From Streptomyces sp. STR69 (lineage in GTDB: Bacteria > Actinomycetota > Actinomycetes > Streptomycetales > Streptomycetaceae), in NCBI RefSeq assembly GCF_024519455.1, contig NZ_JALJRY010000005.1, positions 82,210 through 146,209 on the forward strand: a stretch of 64,000 nt of DNA. Direction: 5' to 3'. The notes below the pieces were generated by a model that did no database searches, had not been told where the DNA came from, and saw nothing but the letters and a program-made list of their open reading frames with translations. The position numbers and the translations under genes were made by a program. Each line of letters begins with the position of its first letter. Within the stretch, counting starts at the first letter, position 1. Below are positions 50,786 through 59,312 of this stretch, in pieces.

Positions 50786-51442
50786 ATGCCTGGTGGGCTC
50801 CTCCTGAGTGGTGCGGTCGCCGCACTGCTCGCCACCGCGCTGCCGTCCGCGCAGCACTCGTCGTCGCCCGTGTTCGACGACCCGCCGCCGGACAAGATCG
50901 TCATCAACGTCGCGACCGTGAACGGCTCGGGCTGCCCGCAGGGCACGACGGCGGTCGCCGTCTCCGAGGACAACACCGCTTTCACGGTGACCTACAGCGC
51001 GTATCTCGCCCAGGTCGGCGGCAACTCCGACCCCACGGCGTTCCGCAAGAACTGCCAGCTCAACCTGGTCGTCCACGTCCCGCAGGGCTTCACCTACGCC
51101 ATCGCGAGCGTGGACTACCGCGGCTTCGCCTCGCTCCAGCGCGGCGCGAGCGGTGCGCAGAAGGCCTCGTACTACTTCCAGGGGTCGTCGAGCACCGTGG
51201 CCAAGAACCACCCGTTCAACGGCCCCTACGACGACAACTGGCAGGCGACCGACAGCACCGACTGGGCTCAACTGGTCTGGGCGCCCTGTGGAGTTCAGCG
51301 CAACTTCAACATCAACACGGAGCTGAGGGTCGCCGCCGGCACCTCGTCGTCCAGCGCGGTCAGCTTCATGACCATGGACTCGACGGACGGCGACATCAGC
51401 ACGATCTACCACATGGCGTGGAAGGAGTGCCCGGCCTCCTGA
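50786..51442 (+). CDS. Secreted DUF4360 protein
   Basis: 218 residues. Signal peptide with a short basic start and cleavage near PSAQHSS. DUF4360 features: VNGSGCPQGTTAVAVSEDNTAFTVTYSAYLAQVG, NCQLNLVVHVPQGFTYAI and the terminal WKEC. The family is found in secreted, cysteine-paired proteins of Streptomyces and fungi; function unknown, possibly cell-surface. The ATG follows a perfect AAGGAG at 6 bp. Convergent with the dioxygenase gene, with a terminator between. Confidence 0.88.
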   Translation: MPGGLLLSGAVAALLATALPSAQHSSSPVFDDPPPDKIVINVATVNGSGCPQGTTAVAVSEDNTAFTVTYSAYLAQVGGNSDPTAFRKNCQLNLVVHVPQGFTYAIASVDYRGFASLQRGASGAQKASYYFQGSSSTVAKNHPFNGPYDDNWQATDSTDWAQLVWAPCGVQRNFNINTELRVAAGTSSSSAVSFMTMDSTDGDISTIYHMAWKECPAS

Positions 51443-51451
51443 GGTGATGCG

Positions 51452-51483
51452 GGGGTGGCCCGTGTCGCACCGCGGGCCACCCC
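51452..51483. terminator. Bidirectional terminator
   Basis: Perfect 11-bp arms GGGGTGGCCCG (51452-51462) and CGGGCCACCCC (51473-51483) between two convergent genes. Confidence 0.75.
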
Positions 51484-51489
51484 TTCGGT

Positions 51490-52251
51490 TCAGCCCTGCT
51501 GGACGCCGAGCGTCAGGGTGCCGGTGTAGCCCGACGAGGTCGAACTGCCCAGCGCGGCAAGGGTCATGAGGCCGGACGCGGCGCCTCCGTCGTCGTAGAT
51601 CGAGTCCTGGGCGAGGGTGGTGCGGGTGACCGTGTTCGTCGAGTACGGCGAGATCTTGGCGACGGCGGTGGTGATCGTCTCGTCGATGAACAGCTGGCCC
51701 GTGTGGAGTTCCTGGCCGCCGGTGAACGAGCCGTTCGAGGTGAGCGTGACGCCGGTGTGCACCTTGACGTGGATGTGCACGCACCGGCCCCGGTACCAAC
51801 CCGGGTAGATCGTGGTGATGTTGGCGAGGCCGCTGGAGTTCGTCAGGACGCCGCCGCGCAGGAAGGTGCCGTCGTCCGGTTCGCTGTGGCCGTTGTTGCC
51901 GACGTAGCCGGAGTACTCGCCGAGCGCGTCGCAGTGCCAGATCTCGACGAGCGCGTTGGGGATCACGGCGCAGGTGCTGTCGTTCACGACGGTGAGGGCC
52001 AGCTTGAGCGGGATGCCGGCCTTGCCTTCGGTGACGTCGGCGCGGACGAGGGCCCCGTCGAGGTAGTAGGGGCCTTCGGTCATCTCCTTGGTGAGGGTGC
52101 AGACGGCTGCGGCTGCGGCGGGGGAAGCGGTGGGGGTTGTGGGGGCTTCGGGCGCGGCGGCTCCTACGGCCAGTACGGCGGCTGTGGTGCCCGTGGCGAT
52201 CAGTACGGTGCGGCGTCCGATCGGGTTGGTTCCTGCTCCAGTTTCTGTCAT
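51490..52251 (-). CDS. Exported intradiol ring-cleavage dioxygenase
   Basis: 253 residues. A twin-arginine-like start (NPIGRRTVLIATGTTAAVLA) points to export. Iron ligands are visible: Tyr in GEYSGY, Tyr in TIYPGWYRGR, and two His in HIHVKVH, so it should cleave catechols by the ortho route. It is of the secreted Streptomyces class rather than catabolic CatA, and probably acts on lignin or humic catechols. The ATG at 52251 is used. A remnant of a second copy sits on the other side of the DUF4360 gene. Confidence 0.85.
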   Translation of the reverse strand: MTETGAGTNPIGRRTVLIATGTTAAVLAVGAAAPEAPTTPTASPAAAAAVCTLTKEMTEGPYYLDGALVRADVTEGKAGIPLKLALTVVNDSTCAVIPNALVEIWHCDALGEYSGYVGNNGHSEPDDGTFLRGGVLTNSSGLANITTIYPGWYRGRCVHIHVKVHTGVTLTSNGSFTGGQELHTGQLFIDETITTAVAKISPYSTNTVTRTTLAQDSIYDDGGAASGLMTLAALGSSTSSGYTGTLTLGVQQG

Positions 52252-52423
52252 GGACACGGCACCGTAGGGGCGGACCCTGTTCGTCCGCTGTGAGGGTGGC
52301 AAAGTGACGAAGCGTCAAGTTCCTTGTGAGACAGGGGGCATGGCTATTGCGGATACCTGCCCCTCGTCGGCGCGATGGGGCGGCAAGCGCCGCCGAGGGG
52401 TGGGGGTCCGGGGGGTGGGGTGC

Positions 52424-52465
52424 AAAAAAGTGTGTCACTTTGGGCGGAAAGTGACACACTTTTTT
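52424..52465 (-). terminator. Perfect 18-bp hairpin terminator with A/T-tracts
   Basis: Arms AAAAAAGTGTGTCACTTT (52424-52441) and AAAGTGACACACTTTTTT (52448-52465) enclose a 6-base loop GGGCGG. It lies directly downstream of the catalase stop, and each strand ends the stem in six Ts, so it can act as an intrinsic terminator both ways. Unusually AT-rich for this genome. Confidence 0.85.
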
Positions 52466-52495
52466 GAGTCGAGGGTCGAGGGTCGGGGGCAGGCG

Positions 52496-53473
52496 TCAGG
52501 GGGCGAGTCGGCGTTCGGCCGAGACGGAGTAGGCGTGGCGGCGGAAGGTCACCATGGTGTCGTCGGAGAGTTCCACGCCGGGGGCGAGGCGGCTGGGGTC
52601 GAACACCTGCTGCTGCCAGTGGTCCTCGCGGGCCGAGCGGGCCGTCACGTGCAGCTGTCCGGCGGGGATCAGCGGGCGGTGTTCGGGCCAGGCCTGTGAG
52701 GGGTCGTGGGTCGGGTCGCCCGGCTCCGCGAACTGGAACACCAGGGTGAAGGACAGGGGCCCGGTCGCGAGCCGGGAGTCGAGGTCGCCGATGAGGAAGT
52801 CCGGGGCCAGCGTCTCGCCGTACGCCGAATCCAGTTCCACTTCGCCGAGTTGGGGCACGAGGCGGTAGCGGAACGGCCTGCGCTCACCCGCCTCGTCCAC
52901 CAACACGAAGGCGTGCAGCCCGTCGTAGCGGGCGGTGGCGAAACTCGCGGGCGCCTGCTGACCCGCGAAGGACTTCAACGCCCCCCGGCTCTCCGGGTGT
53001 TGGACCAGCACGGTGGCGAACTTGCCGGCCGCCGCCAGCTTCCCCTTCGCCCGGTCGGCGAGCCCGCCCTCCGTACCGGCCTTGCCCAACGCCTCGACGA
53101 GGTCGATGAATCCCTCGGGATTGTGACTGGGGAAGACCCGGAAGGTCGCGGCCACCAGGTCCATGACGCCCTTGTCGGCGTCGAGGAACTTCACGGCCAT
53201 CCCGCGTACGCCGCGCACCCGGTCGTCGGCGTCGTAGCGGCCCGAGCCGTTGGAGAACCGCACGACCGCCTCGGACTCGACGGCGAGACAGGCGGCGGTC
53301 GTCCACCGCGAGACCTGCCCGCTGGGTACGAAGCGCGCGTCGTAGACGGCGCCCCGCGCGTGCAGACGGCGGTCGTGCGGGCGCGGCGGCGCCGCGGCCT
53401 CGATGCGGTCGACGGCCTGTGCCGCGGTCATGCCGTCCTTGGTGACCGAGGAGTCCTGCGATGACTGAGCCAT
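52496..53473 (-). CDS. Catalase-related haem protein (SrpA-type)
   Basis: 325 residues, about two thirds of a normal catalase. Motifs: RLHARGAVYDARF (distal histidine), VVRFSNGSGRYDADDRVRG, FPSHNPEGFIDLVEAL, and a C-terminal FRRHAYSVSAERR with the likely axial tyrosine. It is of the short SrpA/catalase-related class. It would remove peroxide or act as a peroxidase. ATG 53473, 8 bp after the membrane protein gene, so they form one operon under the MerR-type promoter at 53911-53942. Confidence 0.88.
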   Translation of the reverse strand: MAQSSQDSSVTKDGMTAAQAVDRIEAAAPPRPHDRRLHARGAVYDARFVPSGQVSRWTTAACLAVESEAVVRFSNGSGRYDADDRVRGVRGMAVKFLDADKGVMDLVAATFRVFPSHNPEGFIDLVEALGKAGTEGGLADRAKGKLAAAGKFATVLVQHPESRGALKSFAGQQAPASFATARYDGLHAFVLVDEAGERRPFRYRLVPQLGEVELDSAYGETLAPDFLIGDLDSRLATGPLSFTLVFQFAEPGDPTHDPSQAWPEHRPLIPAGQLHVTARSAREDHWQQQVFDPSRLAPGVELSDDTMVTFRRHAYSVSAERRLAP

Positions 53474-53480
53474 GCCCGCA

Positions 53481-53903
53481 TCATGGCACCAGCGGCTCCC
53501 GCAACTCCGTTCCCGGCCGACACCATGGCGCCAGTTGGAGCACGCCGAACAGCGCCTCCACACCCAGGAACAGCCACAGGAACCGCGGGGCGCCCTGCGC
53601 GAGGGCGTAACCCTGCCAGGCGGTGAACAGCACGCGGGCGACCCCGTCGAACAGACCGTGCAGAGCCAGCGGCCGGACGAGCCGCAACACGGCCCAGACG
53701 ACCACCACCGACCCCATCAGATTCGCGTACAGGGTCTGGATCGGGTCGAGTTCGGGCAGCACACCCAGCCCCCAGTCCCGGCCGAGCGACGACAGCGTGT
53801 CGTGCACCAGCGTGTACGTCCACGGGGTCGCGAAGCCGGCCGTCACGACGAGGTCGTACCAGGCGCTGGCCCGCACGACCCGGAGATAGGAAGCGATCTT
53901 CAT
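53481..53903 (-). CDS. Small membrane protein of the catalase operon
   Basis: 140 residues with three to four membrane helices (SAWYDLVVTAGFATPWTYTL, NLMGSVVVVWAVLRLVRPLA, PRFLWLFLGVEALFGVLQLA). Not recognised. It precedes the catalase gene by 8 bp and the promoter lies only about 10 bases before its ATG, so the operon is almost leaderless. A partner of the haem protein is possible. Confidence 0.8.
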   Translation of the reverse strand: MKIASYLRVVRASAWYDLVVTAGFATPWTYTLVHDTLSSLGRDWGLGVLPELDPIQTLYANLMGSVVVVWAVLRLVRPLALHGLFDGVARVLFTAWQGYALAQGAPRFLWLFLGVEALFGVLQLAPWCRPGTELREPLVP

Positions 53904-53910
53904 GCCGCCG

Positions 53911-53942
53911 ACGCTAAACAGTGGAGTGGGGTCCAAGGTCAA
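53911..53942 (-). promoter_or_regulatory. MerR-type promoter of the catalase operon
   Basis: Minus strand TTGACC (53937-53942) with a -10 near TAGCGT (53911-53916), spacer about 20 bp. A dyad TGGA-6-TCCA (53922-53935) lies within the spacer. The MerR gene begins 15 bp away on the other strand. Confidence 0.6.
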
Positions 53943-53956
53943 GTCATCATGTGGGC

Positions 53957-54355
53957 ATGCGCATCGGGGAGTTGGCGACACGGGTGGGTCTGAGCAGGGA
54001 CGCCCTCCGGTTCTACGAACAGGTGGGCATCCTCACCAGCGAGCGCCGGGCGAACGGGTACCGCGACTACCCGCCCGAGGCGGTCCCCTGGCTCGAGTAC
54101 GTCCGCACGGCACAGGCCCTCGGCTTCTCCCTGGCCGAAATCGCCGAGCACGGCGAGGAGTTGGCCGAGGCCCCGGACCAGGCGGCGGCCCTGTCGGCCC
54201 TGTTCGCCGACAAGATCACCGTCATCGACACCCGCATGGCCGAACTGGCCGTCCTCCGCGCCGAGTTGACGGCCCGCGCAGGCACGGACTGCCCCCTGCG
54301 CAGGCAGCCGGCACCCACGGAGCGGGCGGGGAGACGATCAGGATTCCCGGGGTGA
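53957..54355 (+). CDS. MerR-family regulator
   Basis: 132 residues. MRIGELATRVGLSRDALRFY, RANGYRDYPPEAVPW and LGFSLAEIAEHG are standard MerR. A C-terminal pair of possible metal- or redox-sensing residues is weak: only one cysteine (TDCPLRRQP), so SoxR-type clusters are unlikely. It should control the divergent catalase operon. The ATG at 53957 is chosen since the longer frame runs through the promoter. Confidence 0.9.
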   Translation: MRIGELATRVGLSRDALRFYEQVGILTSERRANGYRDYPPEAVPWLEYVRTAQALGFSLAEIAEHGEELAEAPDQAAALSALFADKITVIDTRMAELAVLRAELTARAGTDCPLRRQPAPTERAGRRSGFPG

Positions 54356-54550
54356 TGGCGCACTCACTGGAGCGACGGATGTGAGGTCGTGCGCACGGTC
54401 CACGGTTCCGGGTCCATGCTCGCATGCGCTGCAACAGGCTCTGGGAGGTACTGGACCGGGAGCCGCTGGGGAAAACCGTCCGCGCGGAAGTCGACGCGCC
54501 TCGGTGGTCATCCCGTTTCCAAGTGGCCCCACCAGTGCGATAATTGGCCA

Positions 54551-54883
54551 GTGCTCATAGCCCTGAACGTGCTGCTTTTCGCCGTCGCCTTCTTCTGTCT
54601 CGCCGTGGGCGTCACGGCCGTCACGACGTCCTGGGTGTTTCCCTGGCTGGCCCGCAAGGTGCTCAGGCCTCGGCTTTGGGGCGCCGGATACACCTTGTTC
54701 GGCGTCGTCGTCCTGTATCACGCGGTAGTCGCACTGATGGATGTCGACCCGGCGGTCAGCATGGTGCTGACAGCCGTCACCACGGCGACGGCTCTCGGCG
54801 GCCTCGGCATGATGATCCTCTCCCAGCGCGTCGGCCAGGGAGCGCCGCCGTCGCTTCCTGCCGGGCCCGGCACCCCCGAGTAG
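54551..54883 (+). CDS. Possible small membrane protein
   Basis: 110 residues from GTG 54551 with three helices (LNVLLFAVAFFCLAVGVTAV, GAGYTLFGVVVLYHAVVALM, VSMVLTAVTTATALGGLGMM). The membrane-protein pattern, conserved-looking WVFPWLARKVLRPRLWG and G/C-rich third positions support it. There is no ribosome site. Function unknown. Confidence 0.5.
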   Translation: MLIALNVLLFAVAFFCLAVGVTAVTTSWVFPWLARKVLRPRLWGAGYTLFGVVVLYHAVVALMDVDPAVSMVLTAVTTATALGGLGMMILSQRVGQGAPPSLPAGPGTPE

Positions 54884-54942
54884 CCTTCTCCTCACAGGTT
54901 GCTGACAAGAACACTTCAGGTTCGGCATGGACTCTGATCCCC

Positions 54943-56322
54943 ATGCATGGACACCGACCCCACACCCCCGCATCCGAGCGCAGCCGCCGCTGGTTCATGA
55001 ACAAGGCGCTGCTCGCCGGAGGTGTCGCCGCCGTGGCGACCATGACCGGATGCTCCAACGACTCGTCGGACACGGCGAGTTCGTCCTCCGCCGCACAGTC
55101 CGGCGCCCCGAGCGGTATGCCCTCGGGCGGGCCCGGCGGGGGCGGGGGTGGCGGCATGGGTCCCGGGGTCTCCCAGGTCAAGTACAAGGATCTCAAGGGC
55201 GTCACCGCCGACGGCAAGGTCGTCGACGACCTGTTCACCATCCACTCGACCGGCGTCTCCACGGACGGACTGGTCAAGGCGGCGCAGGCGTTCCTCGACG
55301 GGCTCTCCGCGAAGGAGCGCAAGTCCTGCACGTTCGACATCGACGCCGACGAGTGGACGGCCTGGAGCAACGTCGACGGCTACGCCCGCAAGGGCGTCCG
55401 CATGGGCGACCTCACGGAGAAGAAGCGCGATCTCGGCTACGCGCTGCTCGGCGTCGCGCTCTCCGCCGACGGCCTCACCCAGACCCGCAACATCATGAAA
55501 CTCAACCAGTTCCTCGGCGACTCCAACGGCGGCAACCAGAAGACCCTGACCGAGGGCCACTACTTCTTCACCTTCATGGGCACCCCGTCGACCACGAAGC
55601 CGTGGGGCTTCCAGTACGAGGGCCACCACGTCGCCATCAACTACTTCGTGCTCGGCGACCAGGTCGTGATGACGCCGACCTTCATGGGGTCCGAGCCGAC
55701 GACGGCCACGTACAAGGGCGAGAAGATCACCCTGTTCCGGCCGGAGACGACGGCCGGCCTGGCCATGATCCGCTCCCTCACGAAGGCCCAGCTCGCCAAG
55801 GCGGTCTCCTCGCAGGGCAACGGCAACGAGGACATGAAGGCCGGCGCCGGCTCGGACAACCTCAAGCTCGCCTACGAGGGTGTGCGCGGCTCCGAACTCA
55901 CCTCCGCGCAGCGGGAGAAGCTCCTGGACGTGGCCCGCGTCTACATCGGCTACATCAACGAGGGGCACGCCGAGGTCAAGATGACCGAGGTGGAGAAGCA
56001 CCTCGACGACACGTACTTCTACTGGATGGGCGAGACCAAGGACACGTCCGCCTTCTACTACCGCATCCACAGCCCGGTCGTGCTCATCGAGTACGACGCC
56101 CAGGCCCCGCTCTTCTACCACGAGGCCTCCTCCGCGAGCCCGAGCGCCGGTGCCAGCGCCAGTGCGAGCCCGAGCGCCAACGGCGGCGGCCCTCCCGGCG
56201 GCGGCATGGGCATGGGCGGCGGCACCCCGTCCCAGGAGCACATCCACACCATCATCCGCACCCCCAACGGCGGCGACTACGGCGTGGACCTGCTGAAGCT
56301 GCACCTGGACAACGACCACTGA
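54943..56322 (+). CDS. DUF3500 lipoprotein exported by the Tat route
   Basis: 459 residues from ATG 54943. SERSRRWFMNKALLAGG is a twin-arginine motif, followed by a lipobox-like MTGC. The mature protein starts with a Gly/Ser-rich linker, then a DUF3500 domain (FHST-like TIHSTGVSTDGLVKAAQAFL, GHHVAINYFVLGDQVVMTPT, HIHTIIRTPNGGDYGVDLLK). A second Ser/Ala/Gly-rich linker interrupts it near residue 400. The family is of unknown function, possibly a folded metal- or cofactor-bound surface protein. ATG 54997 is the alternative start and would lose the Tat motif. Confidence 0.87.
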   Translation: MHGHRPHTPASERSRRWFMNKALLAGGVAAVATMTGCSNDSSDTASSSSAAQSGAPSGMPSGGPGGGGGGGMGPGVSQVKYKDLKGVTADGKVVDDLFTIHSTGVSTDGLVKAAQAFLDGLSAKERKSCTFDIDADEWTAWSNVDGYARKGVRMGDLTEKKRDLGYALLGVALSADGLTQTRNIMKLNQFLGDSNGGNQKTLTEGHYFFTFMGTPSTTKPWGFQYEGHHVAINYFVLGDQVVMTPTFMGSEPTTATYKGEKITLFRPETTAGLAMIRSLTKAQLAKAVSSQGNGNEDMKAGAGSDNLKLAYEGVRGSELTSAQREKLLDVARVYIGYINEGHAEVKMTEVEKHLDDTYFYWMGETKDTSAFYYRIHSPVVLIEYDAQAPLFYHEASSASPSAGASASASPSANGGGPPGGGMGMGGGTPSQEHIHTIIRTPNGGDYGVDLLKLHLDNDH

Positions 56323-56431
56323 CATATGCCCAATTGGACCTTATGGGCTACATGGTCACTTTCAATTCCTCATCGCCGTGATCTTGCTGATATGAAACCC
56401 CTTGGCCGAAAAAGCAAGATCAGGGGTGGTT

Positions 56432-57607
56432 GTGGGGAAACGATTCGACTCCGGGACGCGGACCGGGGTGGTGATCGTCGGCGCGGGCCCGGCGGGGCTG
56501 GTCCTGGGGAACCTGCTCCTGGACCAGGGCATCGACTGCGTGATCCTGGAACGGCGCGGACGCGCGGCGGTGGAAGGGCGGGCCAGAGCAGGCTTCCTGG
56601 CCGCCCACTCCGTACGTGTTCTCGCCCAACATGGCCTGGACACCGGTCTGTTGGCCAGAGGCCGCACGCACCGGACCTGCCTCTTCCGCAGCGGGCAGGG
56701 TGAATTCACCCTCGACTACGGCGAGTTGGGGCGCGGCGAGGTCCACACCGTCTACCCCCAGCAGGAGTTGGTGCGGGACCTGCTCGCCGAGTATCTGCGG
56801 CGCGGCGGCGAGATCCGCTTCGGCGCCGAGGCCGAGGAGATCTCCGAGGGCCGGGTACGGGTACGCGGCGGCGACGACGTCACCGGGCGTTATGTCGCCG
56901 GCTGCGACGGACACCGGGGCGTCGCCCGCGGCACCCTCGTGGCGCAGGGCACCCGTACCGCCCGCTGGGACCACGGCGTGACCTGGCTGGCGGTGCTGGC
57001 CGAGGCCCCGCCTAGCCTCGCCGCCGTCGGATACGCCCTGCACGACCGCGGATTCGCCGGCCACATGGCCCGTACGGCGACCGTCACCCGCTACTACCTC
57101 CAGTGCCCGCGCGGCACCGATCCCGCCGACTGGAGCGAGGACCGGATCTGGTCCGAGCTGGAGATCCGGCTCCGTACCGCCGAGTTCGGCCCGCTGAAGC
57201 AGGGTCCCGTGCTGGAGAAGACGGTCGTCGACCTGCGCTCCGACGTCCTGGACAGCCCCGGCGCCGGACGCCTCTGGCTGGCCGGAGACGCCGCCGGACT
57301 CATCAGCCCCTCCGCAGCCAAGGGCGCCAACCTCGCCGTACTCCAGGCCGAACGCCTCGCCCGGGCCTTCGTGTCGGCGCTCACCCGCGACGACGAGAGC
57401 GACCTCGCCCGCTACGCCGCCGACTGCCTGCCCCGCGTCTGGCGGGCCCACGAGTTCTCGCACTGGATGAGCGGCCTGCTGCACGGCCCGACCACCGAGG
57501 ACGCCGAGGCCCGCTACGGCCGCGCGCTCCAGTACGCCCGCCTCGACAGCCTGCGCACCTCCCGCACGCACCAGGACTTCTTCGCCGAGAACTACACCGG
57601 CATCTGA
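56432..57607 (+). CDS. FAD-dependent hydroxylase, 4-hydroxybenzoate 3-monooxygenase-like
   Basis: 391 residues. The FAD fold VVIVGAGPAGLVLGNLLLDQ with ILERR, RARAGFLAAHSV, then VAGCDGHRGVARG and the second FAD motif LWLAGDAAGLISPSAAKGAN mark the PobA-type group of aromatic hydroxylases. GTG 56432 follows AGGGG; the TTG 30 bases earlier is less supported. Its substrate is an aromatic compound, probably not the usual catabolic one, as no ring-cleavage genes follow. The extended O-methyltransferase starts 42 bp later, so it may methylate the new hydroxyl. Confidence 0.87.
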   Translation: MGKRFDSGTRTGVVIVGAGPAGLVLGNLLLDQGIDCVILERRGRAAVEGRARAGFLAAHSVRVLAQHGLDTGLLARGRTHRTCLFRSGQGEFTLDYGELGRGEVHTVYPQQELVRDLLAEYLRRGGEIRFGAEAEEISEGRVRVRGGDDVTGRYVAGCDGHRGVARGTLVAQGTRTARWDHGVTWLAVLAEAPPSLAAVGYALHDRGFAGHMARTATVTRYYLQCPRGTDPADWSEDRIWSELEIRLRTAEFGPLKQGPVLEKTVVDLRSDVLDSPGAGRLWLAGDAAGLISPSAAKGANLAVLQAERLARAFVSALTRDDESDLARYAADCLPRVWRAHEFSHWMSGLLHGPTTEDAEARYGRALQYARLDSLRTSRTHQDFFAENYTGI

Positions 57608-57649
57608 CCCCGTCTCCCGTCCCCACACACGATCACCGGGAACCCCCTC

Positions 57650-59251
57650 ATGAACCTCCCCGTCGCACAGGCGCGCCTCGCCGAGGCCGACGTACAACGC
57701 ATCCGGCGAGCGGCGGCCTACGTCGAGGCCCACGACACGGACGCCGTCCTGGCCGAACTGCTCCCGGACCTCACCCCCGCCGAACGGGCCGACGTCGCCC
57801 GCCACTTGGTCTTCGACCACACCGCCGTCCTCGTCTTCCCCGACTCCCTCGACGGCCTCTGCGAAGAACTCCGCCGCCTCGGCTTCGAACCCGGCGCCGT
57901 CACCCCGAGCGTCGTGGTCCGCGAACGCCTCGCCCGCCGCTACGGCCCCACCCTCGCCGAGACCCCGGTCGGCATCGTGCACGTCGCGGTCGGCACCCGC
58001 AGCGTGGAGATCTTCGCGCTCCCGGTCCCCCCGGACTCCCCACTGGAGGCCGTAGCTGCCGACGAACGCGAGGCGGAACACGAGTCGCACCACGCCTTCG
58101 CGGTCACCGCCCCCGGCCCGGTGGTCCCCGCAGGCCTACGGCTCCTCCTCCAGGAGCGGGGCGGCGCGGTCCCCGACGGCGGCGGCTACAACGGCCACGA
58201 GAACGTCACCGTCCTCTACCACCGCACCCGAACCCACCGCCGCTTCGAACTCCGCCTCCCCGGCCGCCACACCCCGCTCCCCGACCCGACGGCCTCCCTG
58301 CTCGGCGTCATGACCGGAGCCTGGGCCACCCAAGCGGTCGCCACCATGGCCGAGTTGCGCATCGCCGACCACCTGGCCGATCACCCGGGCATCGGCGCCG
58401 ACACCCTGGCCGACCTCACCGCCACCGACCCGGACGCACTACGACGCCTGCTCCGCTACCTCACCTCACTGGGCCTGCTCACCTCGGCCGGCGGCACCTA
58501 CCACCTCACCGCCACCGGCCAACCCCTGCGCACGGGCACGGAGTTCTCCCTCCACCCGCTGGCCCAGCTCTACGGCGGCCCGTTCTACGACTCCTTCAGC
58601 GGCCTGACCCACTCCGTACGCACCGGCCAGGAAGCCTTCGCCCACCGCTACGGCCAGCACCACTTCCCGTACTTCGCCCAACACCCCGAACTCGGCGACC
58701 TGTTCCACCGCGCGATGGCGGCGAGCGCCGAGATGTTCGCCCCGGTACCGACCCTGATCGACTTCTCGGCCGCACGACGCGTGGTCGACGTGGGCGGCGG
58801 AAACGGCGCGCTGCTGGCCCGACTCCTGCGCACCCACGCCCACTTGGAGGGCGTACTCCTGGAACGCCCCGAGGCCCTGGAAGCGGCCCGCCCCCGACTC
58901 CCCGAACGCTGCTCCTTCGTAGCGGGCGACTTCACCCGGTCCGTACCGGAGGACGGCGACATCTACCTCCTGTCCCGAGTCCTCCACGACTGGGACGACG
59001 ACCGCTGCCTGACCATCCTCGACAACTGCGCCAAGGCAATGCGCCCAGGAGCCCAACTACTGGTGGTGGAACGCCTGTTGCCGGCGCCGACGGCAATCGC
59101 CTGGGACATCCACATGCTGTGCAACGTCGGCGGCCAGGAACGGGACGAGGACCACTACCGCCTACTCCTGGAGAAGACAGGCTTCGAGGTGGAGGCCCGC
59201 CACGAGCTACCGCTGGGAGCCTCACTACTGAACGCCGTAAGGGTCAGTTGA
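57650..59251 (+). CDS. O-methyltransferase with an N-terminal extension
   Basis: 533 residues. The C-terminal 310 form a standard plant-type O-methyltransferase (VVDVGGGNGALLARLL, SRVLHDWDDDRCLTIL with the catalytic His). The first 210 residues are extra: they carry a helix (HDTDAVLAELLPDLTPAERA), REAEHESHHAFAVTAP and GYNGHENVTVLYHRT, a separate domain I do not recognise. Winged-helix dimerisation (TDPDALRRLLRYLTSLGLL) follows. It is probably paired with the FAD hydroxylase just upstream. The substrate is an aromatic hydroxyl. Confidence 0.88.
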   Translation: MNLPVAQARLAEADVQRIRRAAAYVEAHDTDAVLAELLPDLTPAERADVARHLVFDHTAVLVFPDSLDGLCEELRRLGFEPGAVTPSVVVRERLARRYGPTLAETPVGIVHVAVGTRSVEIFALPVPPDSPLEAVAADEREAEHESHHAFAVTAPGPVVPAGLRLLLQERGGAVPDGGGYNGHENVTVLYHRTRTHRRFELRLPGRHTPLPDPTASLLGVMTGAWATQAVATMAELRIADHLADHPGIGADTLADLTATDPDALRRLLRYLTSLGLLTSAGGTYHLTATGQPLRTGTEFSLHPLAQLYGGPFYDSFSGLTHSVRTGQEAFAHRYGQHHFPYFAQHPELGDLFHRAMAASAEMFAPVPTLIDFSAARRVVDVGGGNGALLARLLRTHAHLEGVLLERPEALEAARPRLPERCSFVAGDFTRSVPEDGDIYLLSRVLHDWDDDRCLTILDNCAKAMRPGAQLLVVERLLPAPTAIAWDIHMLCNVGGQERDEDHYRLLLEKTGFEVEARHELPLGASLLNAVRVS

Positions 59252-59285
59252 CCCAAGGGGTGCGGGGAACTGCGCGACCAGCCAC
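59252..59285. repeat. Dispersed intergenic repeat, free copy 1
   Basis: CCCAAGGGGTGCGGGGAACT followed by GCGCGACCAGCCAC. Matches 62369-62401 with one difference over 33 bases. It follows the stop of the O-methyltransferase by one base. It belongs to the family I recall as common in Streptomyces intergenic DNA. Confidence 0.8.
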
Positions 59286-59312
59286 AGCGCACCCGCACCC
59301 GGCAACGATTCC

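Noticed and set aside
54338..54973. Minus-strand frame opposite the small membrane protein
   Set aside because: Arg/Gly-rich shadow with no start signal. The plus-strand frame has membrane helices.
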